Source: Ancylomarina sp963977525 (lineage in GTDB: Bacteria > Bacteroidota > Bacteroidia > Bacteroidales > Marinifilaceae). Taken from it: 64,000 nt of DNA. Positions within the stretch are counted from its first letter, which is position 1. Each line of letters opens with the position of its first letter. The DNA lies in assembly GCA_963977525.1 (NCBI GenBank), contig CAXBPC010000002.1, forward strand, positions 1-64,000, given 5' to 3'. Positions 1 through 7,507 of the stretch are shown piece by piece. The position numbers and the translations under genes were made by a program. Under the pieces are notes generated by a model. The model was not told where the DNA came from. It did not search any database and saw only the letters and a list, made by a program, of their open reading frames with translations.

Positions 1-55
<55 letters not shown>

Positions 56-93
56 GTGCAGTTTAAAATTGGAAGGCTATTTTGTTTTAAATG

Positions 94-192
94 ATAGTTA
101 CTACTATAAGTGATTTATAGTTATGCCTATTGGTTGTTTATAGTTACTACTATCGGTTGTTGGTAGCAGTAACTACCTACTATCGGTAGTAT
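94..192. repeat. Direct and inverted copies of a TAGTTACTACTA motif
   Basis: The 14-mer ATAGTTACTACTAT occurs at 94-107 and 140-153. A near-complement (GTAGCAGTAACTA) follows at 163-175, giving an imperfect hairpin. The rest of the 200-bp gap before the next gene holds only the terminator hairpin at 204-232. Function unknown. Confidence 0.6.
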
Positions 193-203
193 GAAATATA
201 AAT

Positions 204-232
204 GGCTGCAAATCTCAATTAGATTTGCAGCC
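204..232 (-). terminator. Hairpin downstream of the HU-like gene
   Basis: A perfect 12-bp stem (GGCTGCAAATCT / AGATTTGCAGCC) with a 5-nt loop lies 25 bp past the stop of the minus-strand HU-like gene. The following T-tract is weak, so it may be a terminator or an mRNA 3'-end stabiliser. Confidence 0.6.
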
Positions 233-256
233 TTTAGTAATGTCACTAATTATTTC

Positions 257-958
257 TTATTGTGCAGCAACCAAATCTGTTAGGAACCTGCCAGTACGAA
301 GTTTTTTAGTGTTCTGGAGAATGGTTTTTACTTCCACCTGAAATGTTCCACTAGTTAAAGCTTCTGGGACAAAAAATAACAACTCCGAAGGTTTGTTTTT
401 TACCACATTATCAACTCGTGTTTCGGTACCATCCGCAGCAATAAAGAAGATGCCTTGGGCTCTATCTACTTCATCGAATTTTAGCAAAGAGCCACGAATT
501 GAGGCAATTTGACCTGCAGTGAACGATTCATTCACCACATTTGTTTTAAGATCAATAAACTGTTGAATGACTGGTTGTGGAGAAGTGATCTCTACCTTTC
601 TCAACTCAATGTCCGAGATGGCTTCACTTAATCGCGATCCAGCATTCATGTTCAATCGAACTGCATGTCGGGCGGGGTCGAAACCGTCGTGTTTGTCAAC
701 AAAAACACCAGAAACACTCGGGTTGATTTTAAACAACTTTGTGTTTACACTGTTTCCATTCTTTACAGCTTCAACTACAGCATATTCATACTCTTCAACT
801 ACTGAGAGCGCTTCTGCCTTTGTTATTGTTGAACCTTTGCCAGTCATTCTCTGAACAATTGTTTCAACATTTACTGTATCGTTATCTGTAACAATACCCA
901 TGTAATCATTTGGATCATCTGTCAAATGATTTGGAATTAATCCATAACGTAAACTCAT
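257..958 (-). CDS. HU-like DNA-binding protein with C-terminal DUF4469-like domain
   Basis: Bacteroidota-type HU-like protein of 233 residues, longer than classical HU (about 90). The N-terminal half, from MSLRYGLIPNHLTDD, has the IHF/HU-like fold signature of this family: a DxYMGIV segment, helices around VETIVQRMTGKGSTITKAEA and a beta-arm region ending in FKINPSVSG. The C-terminal third (about residues 135-233) resembles the immunoglobulin-like DUF4469 domain. I start at the ATG at 958 because the open frame upstream lacks ATG codons with good context and reads through a structured leader. Probably a nucleoid-associated protein; the family is abundant and often multicopy in this phylum. 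Flanked by an 18x TTG tract and a hairpin. Confidence 0.85.
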   Translation of the reverse strand: MSLRYGLIPNHLTDDPNDYMGIVTDNDTVNVETIVQRMTGKGSTITKAEALSVVEEYEYAVVEAVKNGNSVNTKLFKINPSVSGVFVDKHDGFDPARHAVRLNMNAGSRLSEAISDIELRKVEITSPQPVIQQFIDLKTNVVNESFTAGQIASIRGSLLKFDEVDRAQGIFFIAADGTETRVDNVVKNKPSELLFFVPEALTSGTFQVEVKTILQNTKKLRTGRFLTDLVAAQ

Positions 959-989
959 TTTATTACGTATTAAATTTATCTTGCGAGGG

Positions 990-1055
990 CCCATCGGCCA
1001 CATCTTCCAAGTGCTACCGTCCAAAGTTTTACCAGGTTGATGACCTGCCGATGGG
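990..1055 (-). promoter_or_regulatory. Structured 5' leader of the HU-like gene (candidate)
   Basis: Read on the minus strand, a 9-bp perfect stem (CCCATCGGC at the 5' end, GCCGATGGG at the 3' end) encloses an inner perfect hairpin CAGGT-catca-ACCTG, about 30 bp upstream of the ATG. The same stretch is also open in frame with the gene from a TAG upstream, so a TTG- or non-ATG-started N-terminal extension is the alternative explanation. No known riboswitch class was recognised. Confidence 0.4.
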
Positions 1056-1239
1056 TTACATTTTTTGTTCTAATCAGCAGAGCAATTTCTCCCCATAATC
1101 AAAACGATACCGAAGTTAAGTAAAATAGGTTGTCAATTTATCTGTCAAGTTTGTCAAGTTTAACAAATACCGTATTTTTAAGTTTGATTAATATTAAATT
1201 TGGATAAATGTTATCTGTTTGCGTGGGTAGTTAGAAAGA

Positions 1240-1464
1240 GTGAAGACAAAAATGGATATGGAGTCGGAAGCAGGTAAGCCTTTAATGGCTAAGTACAGTG
1301 TAAGTGCTTTCCCTACTTTATTGTGGTTAAATGCTGATGGCAATATTCAGCACAAAACAGTTGGTGCTGGCGATGCTAAAGTTCAGGCTAAAAAATCTAT
1401 TGAATTAGCACCTGAAGATCAAAAGAAAGATCTTTGGTCATCGGCATTTATCGCTGGAAACTAA
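1240..1464 (+). pseudogene. C-terminal remnant of a thioredoxin-fold protein
   Basis: About 74 codons match the second half of secreted thioredoxin-like proteins: VDMES-like start, then AKYSVSAFPTLLWLNADG with the cis-Pro FPT motif and the beta-hairpin that follows. The first half, including the CxxC active site, is missing. A stop codon (TAG) lies 12 bp before the only available start (GTG at 1240), so the ORF cannot extend upstream. It could still be translated as a small protein, but without CxxC it would not be a redox enzyme. A good terminator follows directly, as expected of an originally intact gene end. Confidence 0.75.
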
Positions 1465-1488
1465 ATTGGAATTTTTGATATAGAGTAT

Positions 1489-1514
1489 AAAAGCCATCCC
1501 TCGGGATGGCTTTT
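1489..1514 (+). terminator. Rho-independent terminator after the thioredoxin remnant
   Basis: Stem AAAGCCATCCC / GGGATGGCTTTT with a 2-nt loop followed by T-rich sequence, 25 bp past the stop. Confidence 0.85.
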
Positions 1515-1578
1515 ACTTTTGTATGGGTACCTACTAAAAAAAAGTGGGTGTCCATAAATATGAAAGTTCAACATTGAA

Positions 1579-1648
1579 CGTCATCCTGAATTTATTTCAG
1601 GATCTCATAATCAATGCGCAAAGATTCTGAAACAAGTTCAGAATGACG
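1579..1648. repeat. REP/MITE-like imperfect palindrome
   Basis: A 70-bp intergenic element whose ends are inverted copies: CGTCATCCTGAA at the left and TTCAGAATGACG at the right, with a nested TTTCAGGATC / GATTCTGAAA pair. Extragenic palindromes of this general form (GTCAT-CCTGAA...TTCAG-ATGAC) are common in Bacteroidota intergenic regions. No ORF. Its location between two convergent transcription units suggests a harmless insertion. Confidence 0.6.
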
Positions 1649-1696
1649 AATACATATATTTATAGACAGTCTTTTTTCGTGTTTATTATCTTGATA

Positions 1697-2890
1697 TTAA
1701 TTCAATTTCTCAATTGCGTTTTTGATTCTTGAAATGGCTTCTGTCATAACCTTTTCGCTAGTCGCATACGAAAGTCTTAAACAAGCAGGAGCACCAAAGG
1801 CTTCACCAGTTACGGTTGCAACTCTAGCTTCTTCTAATAGGTATAGGCTTAGGTCAGTTGGGTTATTTATGCTTGTGCTATTATAACTTTTACCAAATAG
1901 TGTTGACACATCAGGAAAAAAGTAGAAAGCACCTTCTGGTTTCTTAAGTTTAAATTCAGGAATTTGACTTAATAGGTCAAAAGCAATGTCTTGTCTTTGT
2001 TTAAAAGCTTTTTTCATTTCCTGAGTACAAGACTGATCACCATTGAAAGCTTCTACTGCTGCCATTTGAGCTATTGAAGATGCTCCAGATGTCATTTGGC
2101 CTTGTAGTTTGTTACAACCCTTAGCAATCCATAGAGGAGCCGCTAAGTAGCCAATGCGCCATCCAGTCATGGCATAACCTTTAGATACACCATTAATCAC
2201 GACAGTGCGATCTTTTAATTCTTCGAACTGTGCGATACTTTCATGTGCATTAACATAGTTAATGTGCTCATATATTTCGTCTGATATGATAACGATATCG
2301 GGGTGCTTTTCGAAAACCTGAGCTAAAGCTTTTAGTTCTTCTTTTGAATAGATACTTCCAGTTGGATTACTAGGAGAAGAAAAAAGGAAGGCTTTTGTTT
2401 TAGACGTTATAGCTGCCTCAAGTTGTTCTGGCGTAATTTTAAAATCTTGATCTATTCCAGCAGGGACAAACACATTAGTACCTTGAGCTAATTTTACGAT
2501 TTCGACATAGCTTACCCAATAAGGGCTAGGAATAATAACTTCATCACCTGGATTAATTACAGACATGATAACGTTAAGAATAGATTGTTTAGCCCCATTT
2601 GAGACAACAATTTGTTCTGGTGTAAATTCTAGATTATTATCACGCTTAAGCTTGTTACAAATAGCTTCTCTCAGTTTTTCAAACCCTGGAATTGGTGAGT
2701 AATATGAATAGTTATCTGTTATAGCATTGTGAGCAGCTTCCTTAATATGAGTAGGCGTTTTAAAATCGGGCTCTCCCACGCTTAAATTAATCACATCAAT
2801 TCCTTGAGCTTTCATATCTCTACTTTTTTGAGACATGGCAAGGGTTGGTGATAATTCCATTGAAGTAATACGATTCGAAAGCTTTAACAT
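1697..2890 (-). CDS. aspC: PLP-dependent aspartate aminotransferase (class I/II)
   Basis: Full-length 397-residue fold-type I aminotransferase, likely transferring the amino group between aspartate and 2-oxoglutarate in the cytoplasm. Visible family marks: LSVGEPDFKTP near the N-terminus (substrate loop), SNGAKQS and PSPYWVSY in the cofactor region, SPSNPTG (Asn contacting PLP), ISDEIYEHINY (Asp to the pyridine nitrogen), and the Schiff-base lysine in INGVSKGYAMTGWRIGY. A C-terminal arginine for the substrate carboxylate lies in LRLSYATS. Start at the ATG with MLKLSNRITSMELSPTL, typical for the family. Transcribed alone. A copy of the 13-bp LacI-type operator found at the starch locus lies 97 bp upstream, an unexpected link. 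Substrate specificity within this broad family is not certain. Confidence 0.93.
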   Translation of the reverse strand: MLKLSNRITSMELSPTLAMSQKSRDMKAQGIDVINLSVGEPDFKTPTHIKEAAHNAITDNYSYYSPIPGFEKLREAICNKLKRDNNLEFTPEQIVVSNGAKQSILNVIMSVINPGDEVIIPSPYWVSYVEIVKLAQGTNVFVPAGIDQDFKITPEQLEAAITSKTKAFLFSSPSNPTGSIYSKEELKALAQVFEKHPDIVIISDEIYEHINYVNAHESIAQFEELKDRTVVINGVSKGYAMTGWRIGYLAAPLWIAKGCNKLQGQMTSGASSIAQMAAVEAFNGDQSCTQEMKKAFKQRQDIAFDLLSQIPEFKLKKPEGAFYFFPDVSTLFGKSYNSTSINNPTDLSLYLLEEARVATVTGEAFGAPACLRLSYATSEKVMTEAISRIKNAIEKLN

Positions 2891-2986
2891 TGTGCTTGTT
2901 TTTTTATGGTTTTGTAAAATAGCTTGATACTTTTGTAGTAATCAAATTTTTAAATTGAGATATAAATGTAATCTTTTTAAAATAAC

Positions 2987-2999
2987 TCAAACGTTTGCG
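2987..2999. promoter_or_regulatory. LacI-type operator, exact copy of the starch-locus element
   Basis: TCAAACGTTTGCG is the exact reverse complement of CGCAAACGTTTGA found at 28885-28897 beside the LacI-family regulator. The core CAAACGTTTG is a perfect 10-bp palindrome with the central CG step typical of LacI/CcpA-type sites. It lies 97 bp upstream of the aminotransferase start and 236 bp upstream of the divergent gene at 3235. Confidence 0.6.
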
Positions 3000-3234
3000 T
3001 AAATGTGAATGTGTTTAAACTTAGATGTATGGCCATTTTAATCTCAATTATGAATTAAAAGACGTGTTGCTGAATTTTGTTGAATGTGAGGTGATTATAA
3101 ATTTGTATGAGCCATAGGTTTTTAATGCAAACGATCTTATTTTTATTTAGTATGAATTACAAGTTGCAGCGAACATGTTCTGTAATTTGATGTGAAGAAA
3201 GAAATCTGGTTTTATTCAATTTTATATACCTATT

Positions 3235-3747
3235 ATGCTTGAACTATTAAAGTACACTCTACCTGCCTTGGTTGTATTTGCAACGGCTTATTTTCTAATT
3301 CGCGCTATGCTCATAAAGGAAGAGAAGAAAATGAAGTTAGATGTCTTCCTAAATAATCAGAAAGCTATTACGCCTATTCGTTTGCAAGCTTATGAGCGTT
3401 TAATTATCCTTTTGGAAAGGATTCACCCAGAATCTTTAATTGTTCGAGAGAATCAAGCTGATATGAGCAATCAACAACTTCATAAAGTTTTGTTGGCGAT
3501 GATAAGAGGAGAGTTTGAGCACAACCTTTCTCAACAATTGTATGTAACGCCTCAGTCTTGGATGCTTATTAAAGCGGCAAAGGAAAGTCTAGTGCAACTT
3601 GTAAATGCAGAAGCATTGCAATTAGTTCCTTCTGATAGTTCTATCAACCTTAGTAAGGCAATAATTGAAGCCCATATGCAGGACAAGAATTCTGCTCACG
3701 CTCAAGCCATTGCATTCTTGAAGGAAGAGGTTCAAAGTTTATTTTAG
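3235..3747 (+). CDS. Conserved Bacteroidota membrane-anchored protein (DUF7935-like)
   Basis: A 170-residue protein conserved in the phylum but without known function. One N-terminal membrane segment (about residues 5-25, LKYTLPALVVFATAYFLI) is followed by a charged linker and a mostly helical cytoplasmic domain with the conserved stretch PIRLQAYERLIILLERI. No enzymatic motif seen. It sits 100 bp upstream of the helicase gene on the same strand with no clear terminator between, so the two may be cotranscribed. The DUF assignment is from memory of the family pattern and should be treated as tentative. Confidence 0.8.
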   Translation: MLELLKYTLPALVVFATAYFLIRAMLIKEEKKMKLDVFLNNQKAITPIRLQAYERLIILLERIHPESLIVRENQADMSNQQLHKVLLAMIRGEFEHNLSQQLYVTPQSWMLIKAAKESLVQLVNAEALQLVPSDSSINLSKAIIEAHMQDKNSAHAQAIAFLKEEVQSLF

Positions 3748-3846
3748 GATTGAAATAGGACTTTCCGAGTTTAATCTTAGTCAATATCAGTCTACTCGGA
3801 ATAAAATGACTATTTTTGCGCAAATTTCTATAATAAAAAAGAGAGT

Positions 3847-5175
3847 ATGAGTTCATTTGAAGACATCAAATTAAGTAAGCAAATATTAAAGGCACTTGCC
3901 GATGCAGGTTTCGAAAAAGCCACTTCAATTCAAAAGGAGGTTTTTTCACCTATTCGCTCTGGTAAGGATGTAATTGGTATTGCCCAAACAGGTACAGGAA
4001 AAACCTTGGCTTATCTGATGCCTATTCTTATGAAGTTAGGTTATGCTCAGGGTATGGATCCAAGAGCCCTTATTGTTGTGCCTACACGCGAACTTGTTGT
4101 TCAGGTTTGTGAAACCATTGAGTTATTGACGCCTTATTTGAATATTAGGGCTTTAGCGCTTTATGGTGGGGTTAATATTAATACGCAGAAAGAGCAAGTT
4201 TACGAAGGTGTCGATATTATAGTTGCTACACCAGGTCGATTGATGGATATCTATATGTCTCGTATTCTAAAGTTCACAAATATCAGAACTTTAGTGATTG
4301 ATGAGGCTGATAAAATGATGGATTTAGGATTTATGCCTCAACTTAAGGCTATTTTCGAGATTCTACCAGAGAGACATCAAAACCTTTTGTTTTCAGCAAC
4401 TTTCTCAGATATTGTTGACCAATTGGCTGATGACTTTTTAGTGTCACCTGTAAGAATTGAGGTTGCTCCACAGGCAAGTACTGTTGAGAATATTTTTCAG
4501 AAACAATATCATGTTAAGAATATTTTGAGTAAAGTGAGTCTCTTAAAACATTTACTTGAAGATGAAGAAGTCTTTAATAAGGTGATGATCTTTACTGAAA
4601 CCAAAAGAAATGCAGATAGAATTGTAGATCGTTTGGAATCCGTATTGGGTGATAATTTAAGTGTGATTCACGGTAATAAAGCTCAGACTACACGTTTGAA
4701 TGCCTTGAATTCATTTAGAGAAGGAAGGGCTCGTGTGTTGGTTTCATCTGATGTTGCAGCTCGTGGTATCGATATCGAGAATGTGAGTCATGTGATTAAC
4801 TTCGATATGCCAAATAATTACGTGGAGTATGTTCACCGTGTTGGTCGTACAGGTCGTGCCGATAAATCAGGTACTGCTATTAGTTTTGTGAGTATTGATG
4901 AAGAGATATTAATGGAAAAGGTTGAGGCTTTAATTGGGAAGCCTGTTTTATTGGAAGAAATTCCTGAAGGGGTTGAGTTAACTTCTCAACTTTTGGAGGA
5001 TGAGAAGAAACAGACTCGAAATGTTAGAGTAAAAATGGCTGCTAAAAAGGGAAGTGGTTTCCATGAGAAATCAGCTAAAAACTCTAAAACACCTTCTGGG
5101 TCAAAAGGTTTGATGAAACAAAGAGAGACTAATAAAAGAAATGCCAAGCGAAATGCGAAGCGTAAAAAGAAATAA
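3847..5175 (+). CDS. DEAD-box ATP-dependent RNA helicase
   Basis: 442-residue RhlE/DeaD-type RNA helicase, acting in RNA unwinding during ribosome assembly or decay. Motifs in order: Q motif (GFEKATSIQKEVF, about 18-30), motif I AQTGTGKT, Ia PTRELV, Ib TPGR, II DEAD (VIDEADKMMDLGF), III SAT, then in domain 2 the MIFTETKRNADRI strand, ARVLVSSDVAARGIDIE (V) and HRVGRTGRADKSG (VI). A lysine/arginine-rich C-terminal tail of about 55 residues ends in repeated NAKR units and probably binds RNA nonspecifically. Followed by a strong terminator. Subfamily assignment (RhlE versus others) cannot be settled by eye. Confidence 0.95.
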   Translation: MSSFEDIKLSKQILKALADAGFEKATSIQKEVFSPIRSGKDVIGIAQTGTGKTLAYLMPILMKLGYAQGMDPRALIVVPTRELVVQVCETIELLTPYLNIRALALYGGVNINTQKEQVYEGVDIIVATPGRLMDIYMSRILKFTNIRTLVIDEADKMMDLGFMPQLKAIFEILPERHQNLLFSATFSDIVDQLADDFLVSPVRIEVAPQASTVENIFQKQYHVKNILSKVSLLKHLLEDEEVFNKVMIFTETKRNADRIVDRLESVLGDNLSVIHGNKAQTTRLNALNSFREGRARVLVSSDVAARGIDIENVSHVINFDMPNNYVEYVHRVGRTGRADKSGTAISFVSIDEEILMEKVEALIGKPVLLEEIPEGVELTSQLLEDEKKQTRNVRVKMAAKKGSGFHEKSAKNSKTPSGSKGLMKQRETNKRNAKRNAKRKKK

Positions 5176-5238
5176 TATTTCTTAAAATATAAATCTTGCT
5201 ATCAACATACTTTATAGTTTGATACAAGGATATCATCT

Positions 5239-5272
5239 AAAAACGTTCAATTCAATTGAGCGTTTTTTTTTT
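5239..5272 (+). terminator. Rho-independent terminator after the helicase
   Basis: Stem AAACGTTCAA / TTGAGCGTTT (one G-T pair) with a short loop and a run of nine Ts, about 65 bp past the helicase stop. Confidence 0.85.
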
Positions 5273-5326
5273 GCTTTATGTTATTTTTCTTAGGTTTGGT
5301 ATCCGAAATAAATTAATTGCTATTAG

Positions 5327-6256
5327 ATGAAATTTTTAGAACGTGCCTTGTCTGGACCACATGAGTGGTGGAAATATATTCTATTGCCAGTTATAGCTTT
5401 TGCTATTGCTAATACGATTGGTGCTATACCTTTGGGAATTGCTGTAGTAATTGGAATGGCAAAAGGGGGTGAACTTAACCCAAATAATTTGGCTGACCTT
5501 AGTGGTTTAGGCTTTGATGGGAATACAAGTTTATTTTTAATGATGTTCCCTTTTATTGTTGGGCTTATCGGTTTTATATTGATTATAAAGCCTCTTCATA
5601 AGCAAAGTGTTAAAGAGGTTATCAATGGAACACAAAGCATACGTTGGAATCGATTTTTCTATTCAGCTGCCGTTTGGACCACTATTTCTGGAGGTCTGTT
5701 GGTTGCTGACTATTACCTGAATTCAAGTCACTACGAATTGAATTTAAATTGGTCTTCATTTATTCCATTAATTGTAATTGCACTACTGATTATTCCTTTT
5801 CAGACCAGTTTCGAGGAAATTATTTTTAGAGGCTATTTAGGACAAGCTGTTGCTCGATGGACAAGAAACAGATGGTTAGTAGCTATTTTACCAGCTATAC
5901 TATTTGGTTTATTACATATATTTAATCCTGAAGTAAAGGAATACGGATTTTGGCTTGTAATGCCTCAATATATAATTTTTGGATTGGTATTCGGATTAAT
6001 GTCTGTACTAGATGATGGTATTGAAACAGCGATGGGCGCACATGCAGCGAACAATATTTTCATTGCAATATTTGTTACAGCTAAAGCATCGGTATTACAA
6101 ACGCCAGCTTTGTTTGTGAATAACCATTCTGATCCAGTAAAAGATCTAATTGTGATGTCATTAGCAGCTGTTGTTATTTTAGTGATATTAGCTCGAAAGT
6201 ACAATTGGAATTTCTCCGTAATGAACCAAAGGGTAGAAGTAGAAGCGGTTGATTAA
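5327..6256 (+). CDS. CPBP-family intramembrane metalloprotease (Abi/CAAX-like)
   Basis: 309-residue integral membrane protein with about eight hydrophobic segments. The C-terminal half carries the CPBP (Rce1/Abi) signature: FEEIIFRGYLGQ (paired glutamates plus Arg), FGLLHIFNPE (second-motif His) and GAHAANNIF (third-motif His/Asn), the presumed zinc-binding and catalytic residues. Members process prenylated or other membrane proteins in eukaryotes; in bacteria, roles in bacteriocin immunity and signalling are known, but the substrate here cannot be predicted. Monocistronic, with a bidirectional terminator shared with the convergent YibE/F gene. Confidence 0.92.
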   Translation: MKFLERALSGPHEWWKYILLPVIAFAIANTIGAIPLGIAVVIGMAKGGELNPNNLADLSGLGFDGNTSLFLMMFPFIVGLIGFILIIKPLHKQSVKEVINGTQSIRWNRFFYSAAVWTTISGGLLVADYYLNSSHYELNLNWSSFIPLIVIALLIIPFQTSFEEIIFRGYLGQAVARWTRNRWLVAILPAILFGLLHIFNPEVKEYGFWLVMPQYIIFGLVFGLMSVLDDGIETAMGAHAANNIFIAIFVTAKASVLQTPALFVNNHSDPVKDLIVMSLAAVVILVILARKYNWNFSVMNQRVEVEAVD

Positions 6257-6274
6257 AGTAAGACGATATTAAAA

Positions 6275-6316
6275 AAAAGAGGCTCGAAAACCATATGATT
6301 TTCGAGCCTCTTTTTT
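6275..6316. terminator. Bidirectional terminator between convergent genes
   Basis: AAAGAGGCTCGAAAA / TTTTCGAGCCTCTTT stem with a short loop (ccatatga), an A-run before and a T-run after; it serves both the protease (+) and YibE/F (-) genes. Confidence 0.92.
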
Positions 6317-6328
6317 AGTTTTAATGCC

Positions 6329-7459
6329 TTATCTTCTCTGTCGTGTATAAATCCAACTTCCAATAATCGCTGTGAATGGAGCAACTAGAATAAGTCCAAA
6401 ACTACCAACTAGTGTGTGAAGCAGTTCTCCTGAAACATAGTTAAGGTTTAGGATATTAGTCATAGGTGTACCTTGTGCAATAAAAACCATTAGTAGAGCT
6501 GAGAAGCCTCCTGAGTAAGCTAGAAGAAGAGTTGTTGTCATGGTACCAACAACAGCTTTTCCAACCTCGAAACCAGATTGACGAAGCTCTTTAGAACCGA
6601 TATTAGGATTGTGGTTGATCACCTCTGCTTGTGAAGCGGCAATATCCATAGAGACATCCATAACGGCACCTGATGAGGAAATAAAAATACCTGCAAGGAA
6701 TATTTCGGTGAGGTTCAGGTGAGCAAATCCAGAATAAAGCAAGGTTTCTGAAAAAGGTTTAATAGCTCCATGTATATTAAATAAATCACCAAAGATGATA
6801 GCCATTATGCAGGTGATTGCTATACCACTCATTGCGCCTAAGAATGCAACGGTCCCTTTCTTATTTGTTCCAGCAACTAAAAAAATGATTACAGAAGTTA
6901 ATAAAGCGACTATTCCAAGAGATAAAGGGATAGGAGAGTAGCCTTTTAAGAACCCAGGAAGAAGTAGTTTCCATATTGCTAGTCCAGCAAACATGAAGGA
7001 CAGTATGGCTTTAATACCTGTCCAACCAGCAAAACCAATTAATAAAATAACGAAGAGAACTAAAAGCCACAATTCGATATTGATTCTGTAATGGTCTATA
7101 ACATTGGCACTGAGAATTTCAGTTTGATCATTATTTAGATTCAACACCGTAAGTGTTTTATCACCTCTGACAAAAATTTTATCGAACTCCATACGACCAA
7201 CTAACTGGTTGAAAGCTTTAAGTTCTTTACCCTTGAATTGACTATTAAGAATTTTGATTTGTAGGACTTGTGTCCCTGTTTTTAGAATGCCAGTTTCAAC
7301 TATTAAGTCATCATTTGTAGATAAAACTAATGCCTTAACTCTAAGAGAATTTATATCGGTTGTTTTATCGAAACCATTAGGTGCTAAAAATAAACCTATA
7401 CAAACGAATAGGAGTAAGCCCACTAGAATTAAATCTGATTTTTGTGGTAGTTTAAACAT
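6329..7459 (-). CDS. YibE/F family membrane protein
   Basis: 376 residues with one N-terminal transmembrane segment, an extracytoplasmic domain of about 100 residues, and a C-terminal block of six or seven membrane segments. The latter contains the YibE/F hallmarks GLAIWKLLLPGFLKGYSPIP and the region from SSSGAVMDVSMDIAAS through LRQSGFEVGKAVVGTM. Known from Firmicutes and Bacteroidota, sometimes as separate YibE and YibF proteins; here it is one chain. Transport activity is suspected but unproven. The downstream alkaline phosphatase gene lies on the same strand only about 50 bp upstream in transcription order, so they may form a small operon (phosphatase first). Confidence 0.9.
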   Translation of the reverse strand: MFKLPQKSDLILVGLLLFVCIGLFLAPNGFDKTTDINSLRVKALVLSTNDDLIVETGILKTGTQVLQIKILNSQFKGKELKAFNQLVGRMEFDKIFVRGDKTLTVLNLNNDQTEILSANVIDHYRINIELWLLVLFVILLIGFAGWTGIKAILSFMFAGLAIWKLLLPGFLKGYSPIPLSLGIVALLTSVIIFLVAGTNKKGTVAFLGAMSGIAITCIMAIIFGDLFNIHGAIKPFSETLLYSGFAHLNLTEIFLAGIFISSSGAVMDVSMDIAASQAEVINHNPNIGSKELRQSGFEVGKAVVGTMTTTLLLAYSGGFSALLMVFIAQGTPMTNILNLNYVSGELLHTLVGSFGLILVAPFTAIIGSWIYTRQRR

Positions 7460-7507
7460 GAAGACTGAAAAGTAAACAAGGATAAATTAGTTGTTCTTGT
7501 TGAGTAA

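Noticed and set aside
567..854. Plus-strand ORF opposite the HU-like gene
   Set aside because: Complement of a well-supported gene, with no RBS or family features.
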